Below are positions 1-5,629 of a stretch of 11,419 nt of DNA, one piece after another (position 1 is the first letter of the stretch; the number at the start of each line of letters is the position of its first letter). The stretch comes from Pyrinomonadaceae bacterium (GTDB taxonomy: Bacteria > Acidobacteriota > Blastocatellia > Pyrinomonadales > Pyrinomonadaceae), in NCBI GenBank assembly GCA_018060305.1, contig JAGOWF010000071.1, positions 1 to 11,419 of the forward strand, in the 5' to 3' direction. The position numbers and the translations under genes were made by a program. The notes under the pieces were generated by a model. The model searched no databases, was not told where the DNA came from, and saw only the letters and a program-made list of their open reading frames with translations.

Positions 1-49
1 GTCGATAAGGCCTCGCGCTCCGCGTATTCCTAAGCCAAAGAAGAAAGTG

Positions 50-373
50 TCAACCCGAAAAGACGCCCGTGGAGCGCGTGAAGTAATCGCCCATCGTAAA
101 GGCAAACATGATCGCCAGCCAAAAAAAACTTGCCACCGCGGCCATCCAGATGAGCCTGGGGCTCCAGCGGACGTGCATAAAAAACAGCATGACGCACGTC
201 ATTTTGGTAAATGCGATCAATAATGCCACAAGCGTGTTGGCACCGGGAAAAATGAAGTCTAGATCGACGGTCGCCACAACGTAAGTTAACACCGTGCCGA
301 TCACGAGTACGGCAAATACGCCGAGGTAACCGGGAATGCCGATATGCTGCCCTTCTGGATGGTTATCCGACAT
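50..373 (-). CDS. coxD: Cytochrome c oxidase subunit IV (caa3-type, small membrane subunit)
   Basis: This 107-residue protein is the small subunit IV of a bacterial caa3/aa3 oxidase, an accessory membrane subunit thought to support assembly or stability rather than catalysis. Three hydrophobic helices are visible, roughly residues 15-35, 43-67 and 73-95. The segment FTKMTCVMLFFMHVRW (about 55-70) matches the family pattern of a helix carrying K, then FFMH, then a basic/aromatic stretch. The ATG at 373 is supported by a good Shine-Dalgarno, TAGGAGAG at 384-377, which incorporates the coxC stop codon; spacing from AGGAG to ATG is 5 nt. It is therefore probably translationally coupled to coxC. 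It is the last gene in the window; the remaining 49 bp downstream show no start codon I can defend. Family assignment is by length, topology and position; the sequence itself is only weakly diagnostic. Confidence 0.87.
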   Translation of the reverse strand: MSDNHPEGQHIGIPGYLGVFAVLVIGTVLTYVVATVDLDFIFPGANTLVALLIAFTKMTCVMLFFMHVRWSPRLIWMAAVASFFWLAIMFAFTMGDYFTRSTGVFSG

Positions 374-376
374 TTA

Positions 377-384
377 CTCTCCTA
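377..384 (-). promoter_or_regulatory. Shine-Dalgarno of coxD overlapping the coxC stop codon
   Basis: The minus strand reads TAGGAGAG here, followed by TAA and ATG. The TAG is the coxC stop codon, so the ribosome finishing coxC sits on the coxD binding site. This fixes the coxD start at 373 and implies coupled synthesis of subunits III and IV. Confidence 0.75.
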
Positions 385-1275
385 ATGCATAAAGTGCCGA
401 CCCAACAGGTACAGCAGCGGGAACAGGAATATCCAAACGATATCGACAAAGTGCCAGTATAGACCCGACATCTCGACCGGCATATAATAGTCCGGCGTGT
501 AGTAGCCCTTCCATGCCGTCCACAGCAGCCATGACATGATCGCCAGCCCGACGATCATGTGAAGGGCGTGCAGCCCGGTCATGACAAAATACAGGTAAAA
601 GAAGATGCGGACCTTGTCGCGAAACTTATTGACGTCGATCTCGCCGTTAGAGAAGTAGCCGGCTTTCTCATCCGTGGTCAGGAAGTTACGCTCCTGGCCA
701 AGTTTGACGAGTGAGCAGTCGGTCCACTGAAAGTCGCCGCGCGGATTGACGTATTTATGCGCGGCAGCCGCGGCGGGACTGTGATCGACCTCCCAGCACG
801 GTTTTGCCGGTTCAGCCGCATGGCTTGCCGCCTTGTCCTCTTTGACGCGCTTGTTCCAGCCGGTCACAGGAACGAGCGCGTGGTTGTATTTGTCGGTATA
901 TTCTATCGCCTTGACGCCAAGGAATGCCGCGCCAAATAGCATCGTCAGCACGATCATTACGACCTGCATGTTTCGATTGCCCTTCTGCGCAAAATAGACC
1001 GTCAGTGCCATCGTCAGCGAGCTGACGATCAGCACAAGCGTATTGAATCCGCCCCAGAACGCGTCCAAATGGTTACTCGCGGCGGCAAATGCCATCGGGA
1101 ATTTCCAACGAAAGACCAGATATGCCGTAAACAGGCCGCCGAAGAACATGATCTCCTGCGCGAGGAACAGCCACATCCCGATCGCGACGCTCTCTTCCTG
1201 CTGGCCCATGTCCTCGAACTGATGCTGCAGCCCCGGCTCATGGTAAACAAATTTGTCAGAGTAATGTGACGACAT
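382..1275 (-). CDS. coxC: Cytochrome c oxidase subunit III with a large loop insertion
   Basis: This is heme-copper oxidase subunit III, a membrane subunit packed against subunit I. Five transmembrane helices can be seen at about residues 29-51, 73-96, 101-124, 222-247 and 271-292, the short CyoC-like form. Diagnostic stretches are GMWLFLAQEIMFFGGLF (33-49), GLHALHMIVG (234-243) and YWHFVDIVWIFLFPLLYL (273-290). At 297 residues it is longer than the usual roughly 200. The excess is a hydrophilic insertion at about 128-219 between helices 3 and 4, with Ala-rich runs and two cysteines (C160, C187). By the known topology of the five-helix form this loop should lie on the periplasmic side. The ATG at 1275 has no recognisable Shine-Dalgarno: the preceding bases are TTTCTTAAAA, the end of an AT-rich repeat. 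It follows coxA after 86 bp and precedes coxD after 8 bp. Confidence 0.93.
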   Translation of the reverse strand: MSSHYSDKFVYHEPGLQHQFEDMGQQEESVAIGMWLFLAQEIMFFGGLFTAYLVFRWKFPMAFAAASNHLDAFWGGFNTLVLIVSSLTMALTVYFAQKGNRNMQVVMIVLTMLFGAAFLGVKAIEYTDKYNHALVPVTGWNKRVKEDKAASHAAEPAKPCWEVDHSPAAAAAHKYVNPRGDFQWTDCSLVKLGQERNFLTTDEKAGYFSNGEIDVNKFRDKVRIFFYLYFVMTGLHALHMIVGLAIMSWLLWTAWKGYYTPDYYMPVEMSGLYWHFVDIVWIFLFPLLYLLGRHFMH

Positions 1276-1285
1276 TTTTAAGAAA

Positions 1286-1361
1286 TTAAAAATGAAAAGT
1301 TAGAAATTAAAAATTGACCACAGACTGCTCGAATTTTTAATTTTTCACTTTTAATTTTTCA
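1286..1361. repeat. AT-rich heptamer-based inverted repeat between coxA and coxC
   Basis: Two 30-base arms, 1286-1315 and 1332-1361, are complementary at 26 of 30 positions around a 16-base spacer (gaccacagactgctcg). Three of the four mismatches fall exactly 7 bases apart (arm positions 2, 9, 16). Both arms divide into 7-base units, for example TTTTAAT / TTTTCAC / TTTTAAT / TTTTCAT in the right arm. The right arm abuts the coxA stop codon (1362-1364). In the operon mRNA this would fold into a long A/U hairpin directly after coxA and just before coxC. There is no GC-rich stem plus U tract typical of an intrinsic terminator, so I do not call one. A role in mRNA processing or stability is possible but inferred. 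Confidence 0.88.
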
Positions 1362-3029
1362 TTAGGCTTCCACGGCCTCCCTCTGTCTCGCCGCTTCCAG
1401 GTCCATACCGCTTTCTTCGCCAAATTCGTACGCTTCCCACGTGACGACGGGCATTTTCTCAAAATTCTCCGTCGGCGGCGGCGAACTTGTTCGCCACTCG
1501 AGGCCCGGATGCATCCATGGATTGTCACCCGCTTTCTTACCGAAGAACAGCGAATGTATGAGATACACCGCCGGCAGCAATAAGCCGAGGCCGAGCACTG
1601 AGGCACCGGCAGTCGAGAATATGTTCAGCACCTGAAATTCCGGCGGATACGCTGCATATCTGCGCGGCATTCCCAAATAGCCAAGGATAAACTGTGGGAA
1701 GAATGTCAGATTAAAGCCGACAAAAACGAGCATCGCCGAGATCTTGCCCCAAAACTCTGAGTACATCCGGCCCGTCATCTTAGGCCACCAATAATGGAGA
1801 CCGCCGAGATACGCGATCACCTGGCCGCCGACCATCACATAATGGAAATGTGCGACGATAAAGTATGTATCGGTCAGATGCACGGTCAGGCCGATCGAGC
1901 CGAGAAACAGCCCCGTCAGCCCGCCGATCAGAAACAATCCCATAAAGCCGATCGCATACAGCATCGGCGTATCAAATGATATCGACCCCTTATAAAGCGT
2001 GGCCGTCCAATTGAACATCTTGATCGCTGACGGCACCGCCACGACCATCGTCAGGAACGAGAACACAAGGCTCGCATAGATCGACTGGCCGCTGACGAAC
2101 ATATGATGTCCCCAAACGAGGAAACCAAACACCGCGATAGCGATAGATGAGAAGGCGATAAATTCGTAACCGAATATCTTCTTTCGCGAGAAATTCGAGA
2201 TCAATTCAGACACGACGCCCATACCCGGCAGGATCATGATATAGACCGCCGGATGCGAGTAGAACCAGAACAGGTGCTGGAACAGGATCGGGTCACCGCC
2301 TATTGCCGGATCAAAGATCCCAACGTGGGCGACGCGTTCTATGGCCAGCAGCAGGATCGTGATCGCGACCACAGGCGTGCCGAGTATCATCACCAGTGAG
2401 ACCGCGTAATGTGCCCAGACGAATAGCGGCAGCCGGAACCATGTCATTCCGGGGGCACGCATCGTATGAATGGTGACGATAAAGTTGAGGCCGGTAAGGA
2501 TGGACGAGAACCCGTTGATAAACACGCCCAGGCCGACGAGCATCACATACGAATTTGAGAACGTCGTGCTGTAAGGTGTGTAAAACGTCCAGCCCGTATC
2601 GACGCCGCCCTGCATCAGTGCCCACAGTGCCAACGCACCGCCGATCCAGTAGATATAAAGGCTTAACAGGTTGATGCGCGGCAGAGCCAGGTCTTTTGCC
2701 CCGATCATCAGCGGCAGCAGAAAATTGCCCAACACCGCAGGGATCGCCGGCAACAGAAAGAAGAAGATCATCAGTATGCCGTGCTGCGTAAAGACCTTGT
2801 TATAGGTCGCCGTCTGAAACAGGTCACTGTTCGGCGTCAGAAGCTCGAGACGGATCCCGGCTGCAAACAGGCCGCCCATCAGGAAGAACAGCGAGACCGT
2901 GATCAGATACATGATCGCGATACGCTTGTGGTCCTTCGTCAACAGCCACGACTTAAGCGTTGTGCCGTTGTTCAGATAGTTGAGCTTCGTGCCGCCGTAG
3001 CCTGATGTGATCGTCTCTTGCGCACTCAT
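1362..3029 (-). CDS. coxA: Cytochrome c oxidase subunit I (A2-type heme-copper oxygen reductase)
   Basis: This 555-residue protein is the catalytic subunit, reducing O2 at a heme a3-CuB centre and pumping protons. Ligands are all present: H83 and H396 for low-spin heme a, H394 for heme a3, and H259, H308 and H309 for CuB, with Y263 as the expected cross-linked tyrosine. In helix VI the motif is YSHPAVY (257-263) instead of GHPEVY. The proton-channel glutamate is replaced by Ala, with the Tyr-Ser pair that defines type A2 enzymes such as Thermus caa3. The D-channel entrance residues (D113, N120), the K-channel residues (S334, K337) and the propionate-binding R456-R457 are conserved. About 12 helices are followed by a hydrophilic C-terminal tail of roughly 55 residues. 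The ATG at 3029 lies 12 bp after the coxB stop, with only a weak GTAGG upstream. It sits between coxB and coxC. Confidence 0.98.
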   Translation of the reverse strand: MSAQETITSGYGGTKLNYLNNGTTLKSWLLTKDHKRIAIMYLITVSLFFLMGGLFAAGIRLELLTPNSDLFQTATYNKVFTQHGILMIFFFLLPAIPAVLGNFLLPLMIGAKDLALPRINLLSLYIYWIGGALALWALMQGGVDTGWTFYTPYSTTFSNSYVMLVGLGVFINGFSSILTGLNFIVTIHTMRAPGMTWFRLPLFVWAHYAVSLVMILGTPVVAITILLLAIERVAHVGIFDPAIGGDPILFQHLFWFYSHPAVYIMILPGMGVVSELISNFSRKKIFGYEFIAFSSIAIAVFGFLVWGHHMFVSGQSIYASLVFSFLTMVVAVPSAIKMFNWTATLYKGSISFDTPMLYAIGFMGLFLIGGLTGLFLGSIGLTVHLTDTYFIVAHFHYVMVGGQVIAYLGGLHYWWPKMTGRMYSEFWGKISAMLVFVGFNLTFFPQFILGYLGMPRRYAAYPPEFQVLNIFSTAGASVLGLGLLLPAVYLIHSLFFGKKAGDNPWMHPGLEWRTSSPPPTENFEKMPVVTWEAYEFGEESGMDLEAARQREAVEA

Positions 3030-3041
3030 AATCCAATAAAC

Positions 3042-4079
3042 CTACTTACTGCTGTTCGCTGCCGCATTGTCCGGCGCTTTGTTTGCCGGTGCCGCATTCG
3101 CACTCGATGCCGGAGCCGCCGGAGCGCTTCCGGCCGGTGCGTTCGGGCTAAGCGATTTGATATACGCGACCAGCGCGTTCAACTGCTCCTCCGTGACCTG
3201 GCCCTTGAAGGTCGGCATGATCGGCTGAAATCCCTCTACGATCTGCGAGGTCGGGTTAAGTATAGAATTGCGAATATATTGATCGTCGGCCGTTACCGTC
3301 TGGCCGCCGACGAGCTTGACCTCGTGATTGAAAATGCCCTCGAGCTTGGCCCCGCGCTGTGCCGGGCCGCCGGTATGGCACGATGCACAGCCGAGCTTGT
3401 TCATAAAGAGGTCCTTGCCCTGCTCGACCGGCGTCTGGCCGGCAACATTGCCGCTCAGCCAATTGTCAAAATCGCGTTGTTCCATCACATAGACGGAACC
3501 GCCCATGCCCGAGTGATTGAGGCCGCAGTACTCGGCACAGAACAGGTGAAATTTTCCGGTCACCGTCGGCTCGAACCACAGATATGTATATCGGCCCGGA
3601 ACTGCATCGACCTTTGTTCGAAAAGCCGGGACGAAGAAGTCATGCAGCACGTCCTCGGTCGTGATCGTGAGCTTGATCTTTTTGCCTACCGGCACATGCA
3701 GTTCGTTGATCTCTCGCTGGCCGGTCTGGTGCTGGATCTTCCACATCCACTGTTTGCCGACCACGAAGACCTCCATCGCGTCGTCAGGCGGGACGTATTG
3801 ATTGAAGTAAACGATCGCGCCGCCGAGAAAGATCGTCATCGACACGACAAAAGGTATGATCGACCATACCGTCTCGAGCACCATCGAGCCATGCATCTCG
3901 TCGGGCGTGGCAAATTTTTCGACCTCACGATATCGGATCGCAAAGAAGAATATCGCCACCACGATCGGTATCGTGAAGGCCACCGACACAGCGATGAGGT
4001 AGAAATAAAGCAGGTCCACCTGCCAGGCAAAGCTGGACGCTGCTTCAGGAAAAAATGGTACCCACGTAGTGCTCTGCAT
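3042..4079 (-). CDS. coxB: Cytochrome c oxidase subunit II fused to cytochrome c (caa3-type)
   Basis: This 345-residue subunit receives electrons and passes them through CuA to subunit I. Two N-terminal helices (about 22-48 and 68-92) anchor a periplasmic cupredoxin domain. All CuA ligands are visible: H146, C181, E183, C185, H189 and M192, within LHDFF and CAEYCGLNHSGM. KQWMWK (109-114) is the aromatic electron-entry region. A C-terminal cytochrome c domain follows, with the heme site CASCH (231-235) and likely axial Met M288 in PIMPTF. This makes the enzyme caa3-type. Residues 311-345 form a low-complexity Ala/Pro/Asn/Ser tail. The ATG at 4079 has no Shine-Dalgarno: the 5' flank is the GGTCAGT heptamer array (ACTGACC on the coding strand) almost up to the start codon. 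SCO1 lies 51 bp upstream and coxA 12 bp downstream. Confidence 0.97.
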   Translation of the reverse strand: MQSTTWVPFFPEAASSFAWQVDLLYFYLIAVSVAFTIPIVVAIFFFAIRYREVEKFATPDEMHGSMVLETVWSIIPFVVSMTIFLGGAIVYFNQYVPPDDAMEVFVVGKQWMWKIQHQTGQREINELHVPVGKKIKLTITTEDVLHDFFVPAFRTKVDAVPGRYTYLWFEPTVTGKFHLFCAEYCGLNHSGMGGSVYVMEQRDFDNWLSGNVAGQTPVEQGKDLFMNKLGCASCHTGGPAQRGAKLEGIFNHEVKLVGGQTVTADDQYIRNSILNPTSQIVEGFQPIMPTFKGQVTEEQLNALVAYIKSLSPNAPAGSAPAAPASSANAAPANKAPDNAAANSSK

Positions 4080-4081
4080 AA

Positions 4082-4123
4082 GGTCAGTGGTCAGTGATCG
4101 GTGGTCAGTTGTCAGTGATCGGA
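4082..4123. repeat. Six-copy GGTCAGT heptamer array upstream of coxB
   Basis: On the plus strand six 7-base units follow in perfect phase: GGTCAGT, GGTCAGT, GATCGGT, GGTCAGT, TGTCAGT, GATCGGA. They also form two diverged 21-base units. The array occupies most of the 51-bp gap between SCO1 and coxB and starts 2 bp from the coxB start codon, so it forms the 5' leader of coxB on the mRNA. It is joined to the ACTATTC array at 4130 by the bases CCAGCC. Confidence 0.9.
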
Positions 4124-4129
4124 CCAGCC

Positions 4130-4146
4130 ACTATTCACTATTCACT
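4130..4146. repeat. ACTATTC heptamer array at the 3' end of SCO1 (direct repeat copy 1)
   Basis: The 17 bases ACTATTCACTATTCACT contain two full heptamers plus three bases. The array includes the SCO1 stop codon (4131-4133) and encodes its last residues (VNSE). The identical 17 bases recur at 5067-5083 at the other end of SCO1. Confidence 0.9.
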
Positions 4147-5075
4147 CGCTTCTTATTCCGTCTCCAAAAAATGAATCCCATCGCGCCCATGGCAAGCAGG
4201 GTCAGGATCCCGCCCGCGCGAATGATCCTGAGTATCGCCAGTCCATACGTGCCCGTCGCCGGATCGTAATGATAGCAATAGAGCAGCAACTGTTCGGCGG
4301 GATTACCGACCCTGTTCTCGGCCGATTCCATCAGGCCGAATTTCAGGTCACGCGGCGCGTAGTCGATGCCGTAAAAGTAATGCGACAGCCTGCCGTCCGG
4401 TGTCATTACCATAACGGCCGCGGCATGAGCGAACTGCTGTGTCTTTTCGTCCCACTGGTAGCCGAAGCCGGCCGCCTTTGTCACCGCGTCGATCGATGGC
4501 TGAGTGCCCGTCAAAAAGTGCCAGCCATTCTCAGTGCCCGGTCGGCCGTAACGCTCGATGTATCCGTCCTTCTTGGCCTTGGCGATGTCCGCTGAGTCAA
4601 ATTCACGCGCGTCAAAGCTGATCGCCACAACGTCAAAATCTTTACCGACGTTGAGGTTAATGCCTTTGAGCGAACCGGTCAGCCCATTGAGCACCTGATT
4701 GCACAGCATCGGGCATTCGTAATAGACAAAGGCAATGATCACCGGCCGGCCATTGTTAAAGAAATCCCCGAGCTTGACGAGCTTGCCGTTCTCGTCCTTC
4801 ATCTCGATGTCGAGAGGCAGTTGTTCACCTAGTTTCTGCTCGATCCCGACTGTTTTTAAGGCTTCCGGCAATCCGCTGGTAGCCGTCGCAGCCGCCGCCG
4901 GGTCGTATATCTTTGGCGCATAGAGCGGCGAATTGTAATGTTCGGTCTTCTGCGCGAAAGCACTGAACAGCGAACAAAGAGCAATGAACAGCGTCAGAAG
5001 GAGGCCGCGGCGCAACGCCCGCCCGAAACCGTGACGACGCAAGAACCCAAAAACTTTTATTCTTCTACTATTCAC
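4131..5075 (-). CDS. SCO1/SenC-family copper chaperone, membrane-anchored
   Basis: This 314-residue protein belongs to the SCO1/SenC/PrrC thioredoxin-fold family, which delivers copper to the CuA site of oxidase subunit II. The copper-binding set is complete: C121 and C125 in CPMLC, and H217 in QQFAHAAAV. An N-terminal signal peptide has a basic region (R4-R23), a hydrophobic core at about 24-40 and a plausible cleavage at AFA|Q (41/42). A second hydrophobic helix at about 285-304, followed by a basic stop-transfer, anchors the C terminus. YCYHYDP (266-272) and this C-terminal helix resemble SCO proteins linked to ACIII operons. The start is GTG at 5075, 6 nt after the upstream stop codon, inside an AGTGAAT heptamer repeat and without a Shine-Dalgarno. 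A TTG at 5042 would also leave a normal signal peptide. The final residues VNSE are repeat-encoded. Position before coxB fits CuA assembly. Confidence 0.93.
   Translation of the reverse strand: MNSRRIKVFGFLRRHGFGRALRRGLLLTLFIALCSLFSAFAQKTEHYNSPLYAPKIYDPAAAATATSGLPEALKTVGIEQKLGEQLPLDIEMKDENGKLVKLGDFFNNGRPVIIAFVYYECPMLCNQVLNGLTGSLKGINLNVGKDFDVVAISFDAREFDSADIAKAKKDGYIERYGRPGTENGWHFLTGTQPSIDAVTKAAGFGYQWDEKTQQFAHAAAVMVMTPDGRLSHYFYGIDYAPRDLKFGLMESAENRVGNPAEQLLLYCYHYDPATGTYGLAILRIIRAGGILTLLAMGAMGFIFWRRNKKRVNSE
4955..4996. repeat. Degenerate heptamer array within the SCO1 signal-peptide codons
   Basis: In 7-base steps the plus strand reads cgaaagc, actgaac, agcgaac, aaagagc, aatgaac, agcgtca. GAAC recurs at 4965, 4972 and 4986, with the variant GAGC at 4979. 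On the coding strand these are TGTTCAT/TGCTCTT/TGTTCGC-like units that encode the hydrophobic core (LTLFIALCSLFSAF) of the SCO1 signal peptide. The 7-base period is not a codon period, so a repeat origin is plausible; the array is degenerate and confidence is moderate. Confidence 0.6.
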
Positions 5076-5084
5076 TATTCACTA
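5067..5084. repeat. ACTATTC heptamer array at the 5' end of SCO1 (direct repeat copy 2)
   Basis: Two full heptamers plus four bases. The array contains the stop codon of the upstream hypothetical gene (5082-5084) and the GTG start of SCO1 (5073-5075). It matches 4130-4146 over 17 identical bases, so SCO1 is bracketed by direct repeats about 0.94 kb apart. Confidence 0.9.
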
Positions 5085-5624
5085 ACGATGCATTTCTGTC
5101 GCCATTCGCCCCGCGCTCGAATCAGAGATGATCTCGCGCGATGCCTTAAGCTGCTTTTCGGCATCCTCGCCGGTTTTCGCCTTTACGTTCTGGGCGAGGA
5201 GGCGGTCGATCGCGGCGTCTATCGGCATCACGGTCACGGCGCCCGTTTTGGGATCCTTAAGGCCGTGCTCCCACATTTCGTCCCACTGTTTCTTCAACTC
5301 GCGATATTCGGCCTGCGGAGCTCCAAGCTCCATATTCACCCAGCCTTTCTGCGATTCAACCCCAAATCCCGGTGCGAGCTGCAGCCGCGGTTCGGGCGGC
5401 AGACGTTCCTTATCGCTCTCCAGCATCGGATTCGGCTGTCGAGCATTCTCCTCGCGATGAACGTCCTTCATGACATCGAGCAGGGCCCACATCAGGCCAA
5501 ACGTGATCACGATCAGCAAAAGCAGGCCGATGCCAAAATATGCGATCCCCTTGAGCTGAATATCATTCTGCTCATAGGCCTTGTTCGGGTCGGTCGCGTT
5601 GTCAGAGTGTCCTTTCGACGACAT
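5082..5624 (-). CDS. Conserved ACIII/oxidase-operon hypothetical, single-helix membrane protein
   Basis: I cannot assign a function to this 180-residue protein. It has a short polar N terminus, one transmembrane helix at about 26-50 and a hydrophilic C-terminal domain, probably periplasmic given the acidic and basic flanks. Recognisable elements are PPEPRLQ (76-82), a helix-like stretch with EYRELKKQWDEMWEHG, and DPKTGAVTVMPIDAAIDRLL (124-143). I have seen the pattern PPEPRLQ, then a turn with G and D, then IPID/MPID-A-LL, in unannotated proteins beside ACIII and cox genes; this is recollection, not a search result. ATG at 5624, 5 nt after the actF stop, is preferred, with GAGG overlapping that stop. 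TTG at 5633 in the same frame would add three residues. Its place between actF and SCO1 suggests an accessory or assembly role for the ACIII-caa3 assembly (inference). Confidence 0.8.
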   Translation of the reverse strand: MSSKGHSDNATDPNKAYEQNDIQLKGIAYFGIGLLLLIVITFGLMWALLDVMKDVHREENARQPNPMLESDKERLPPEPRLQLAPGFGVESQKGWVNMELGAPQAEYRELKKQWDEMWEHGLKDPKTGAVTVMPIDAAIDRLLAQNVKAKTGEDAEKQLKASREIISDSSAGRMATEMHR

Positions 5625-5629
5625 AAACC

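Noticed and set aside
1..49. Start of a further gene downstream of coxD
   Set aside because: Two frames are open for this short stretch but no start codon with a ribosome-binding site can be identified.
1276..1364. Intrinsic terminator between coxA and coxC
   Set aside because: The stem is almost pure A/T, has no following U tract distinct from the repeat, and coxC and coxD clearly belong to the same oxidase.
3018..4097. 359-codon plus-strand open frame antisense to coxB
   Set aside because: It is rich in Arg/His/Asp with no membrane segment or motif and is fully explained as the complement of coxB, which has all CuA and heme ligands.
4082..4146. CRISPR array or insertion sequence remnant
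   Set aside because: The units are 7 bases with no spacers, and there is no transposase or terminal inverted repeat of IS type.
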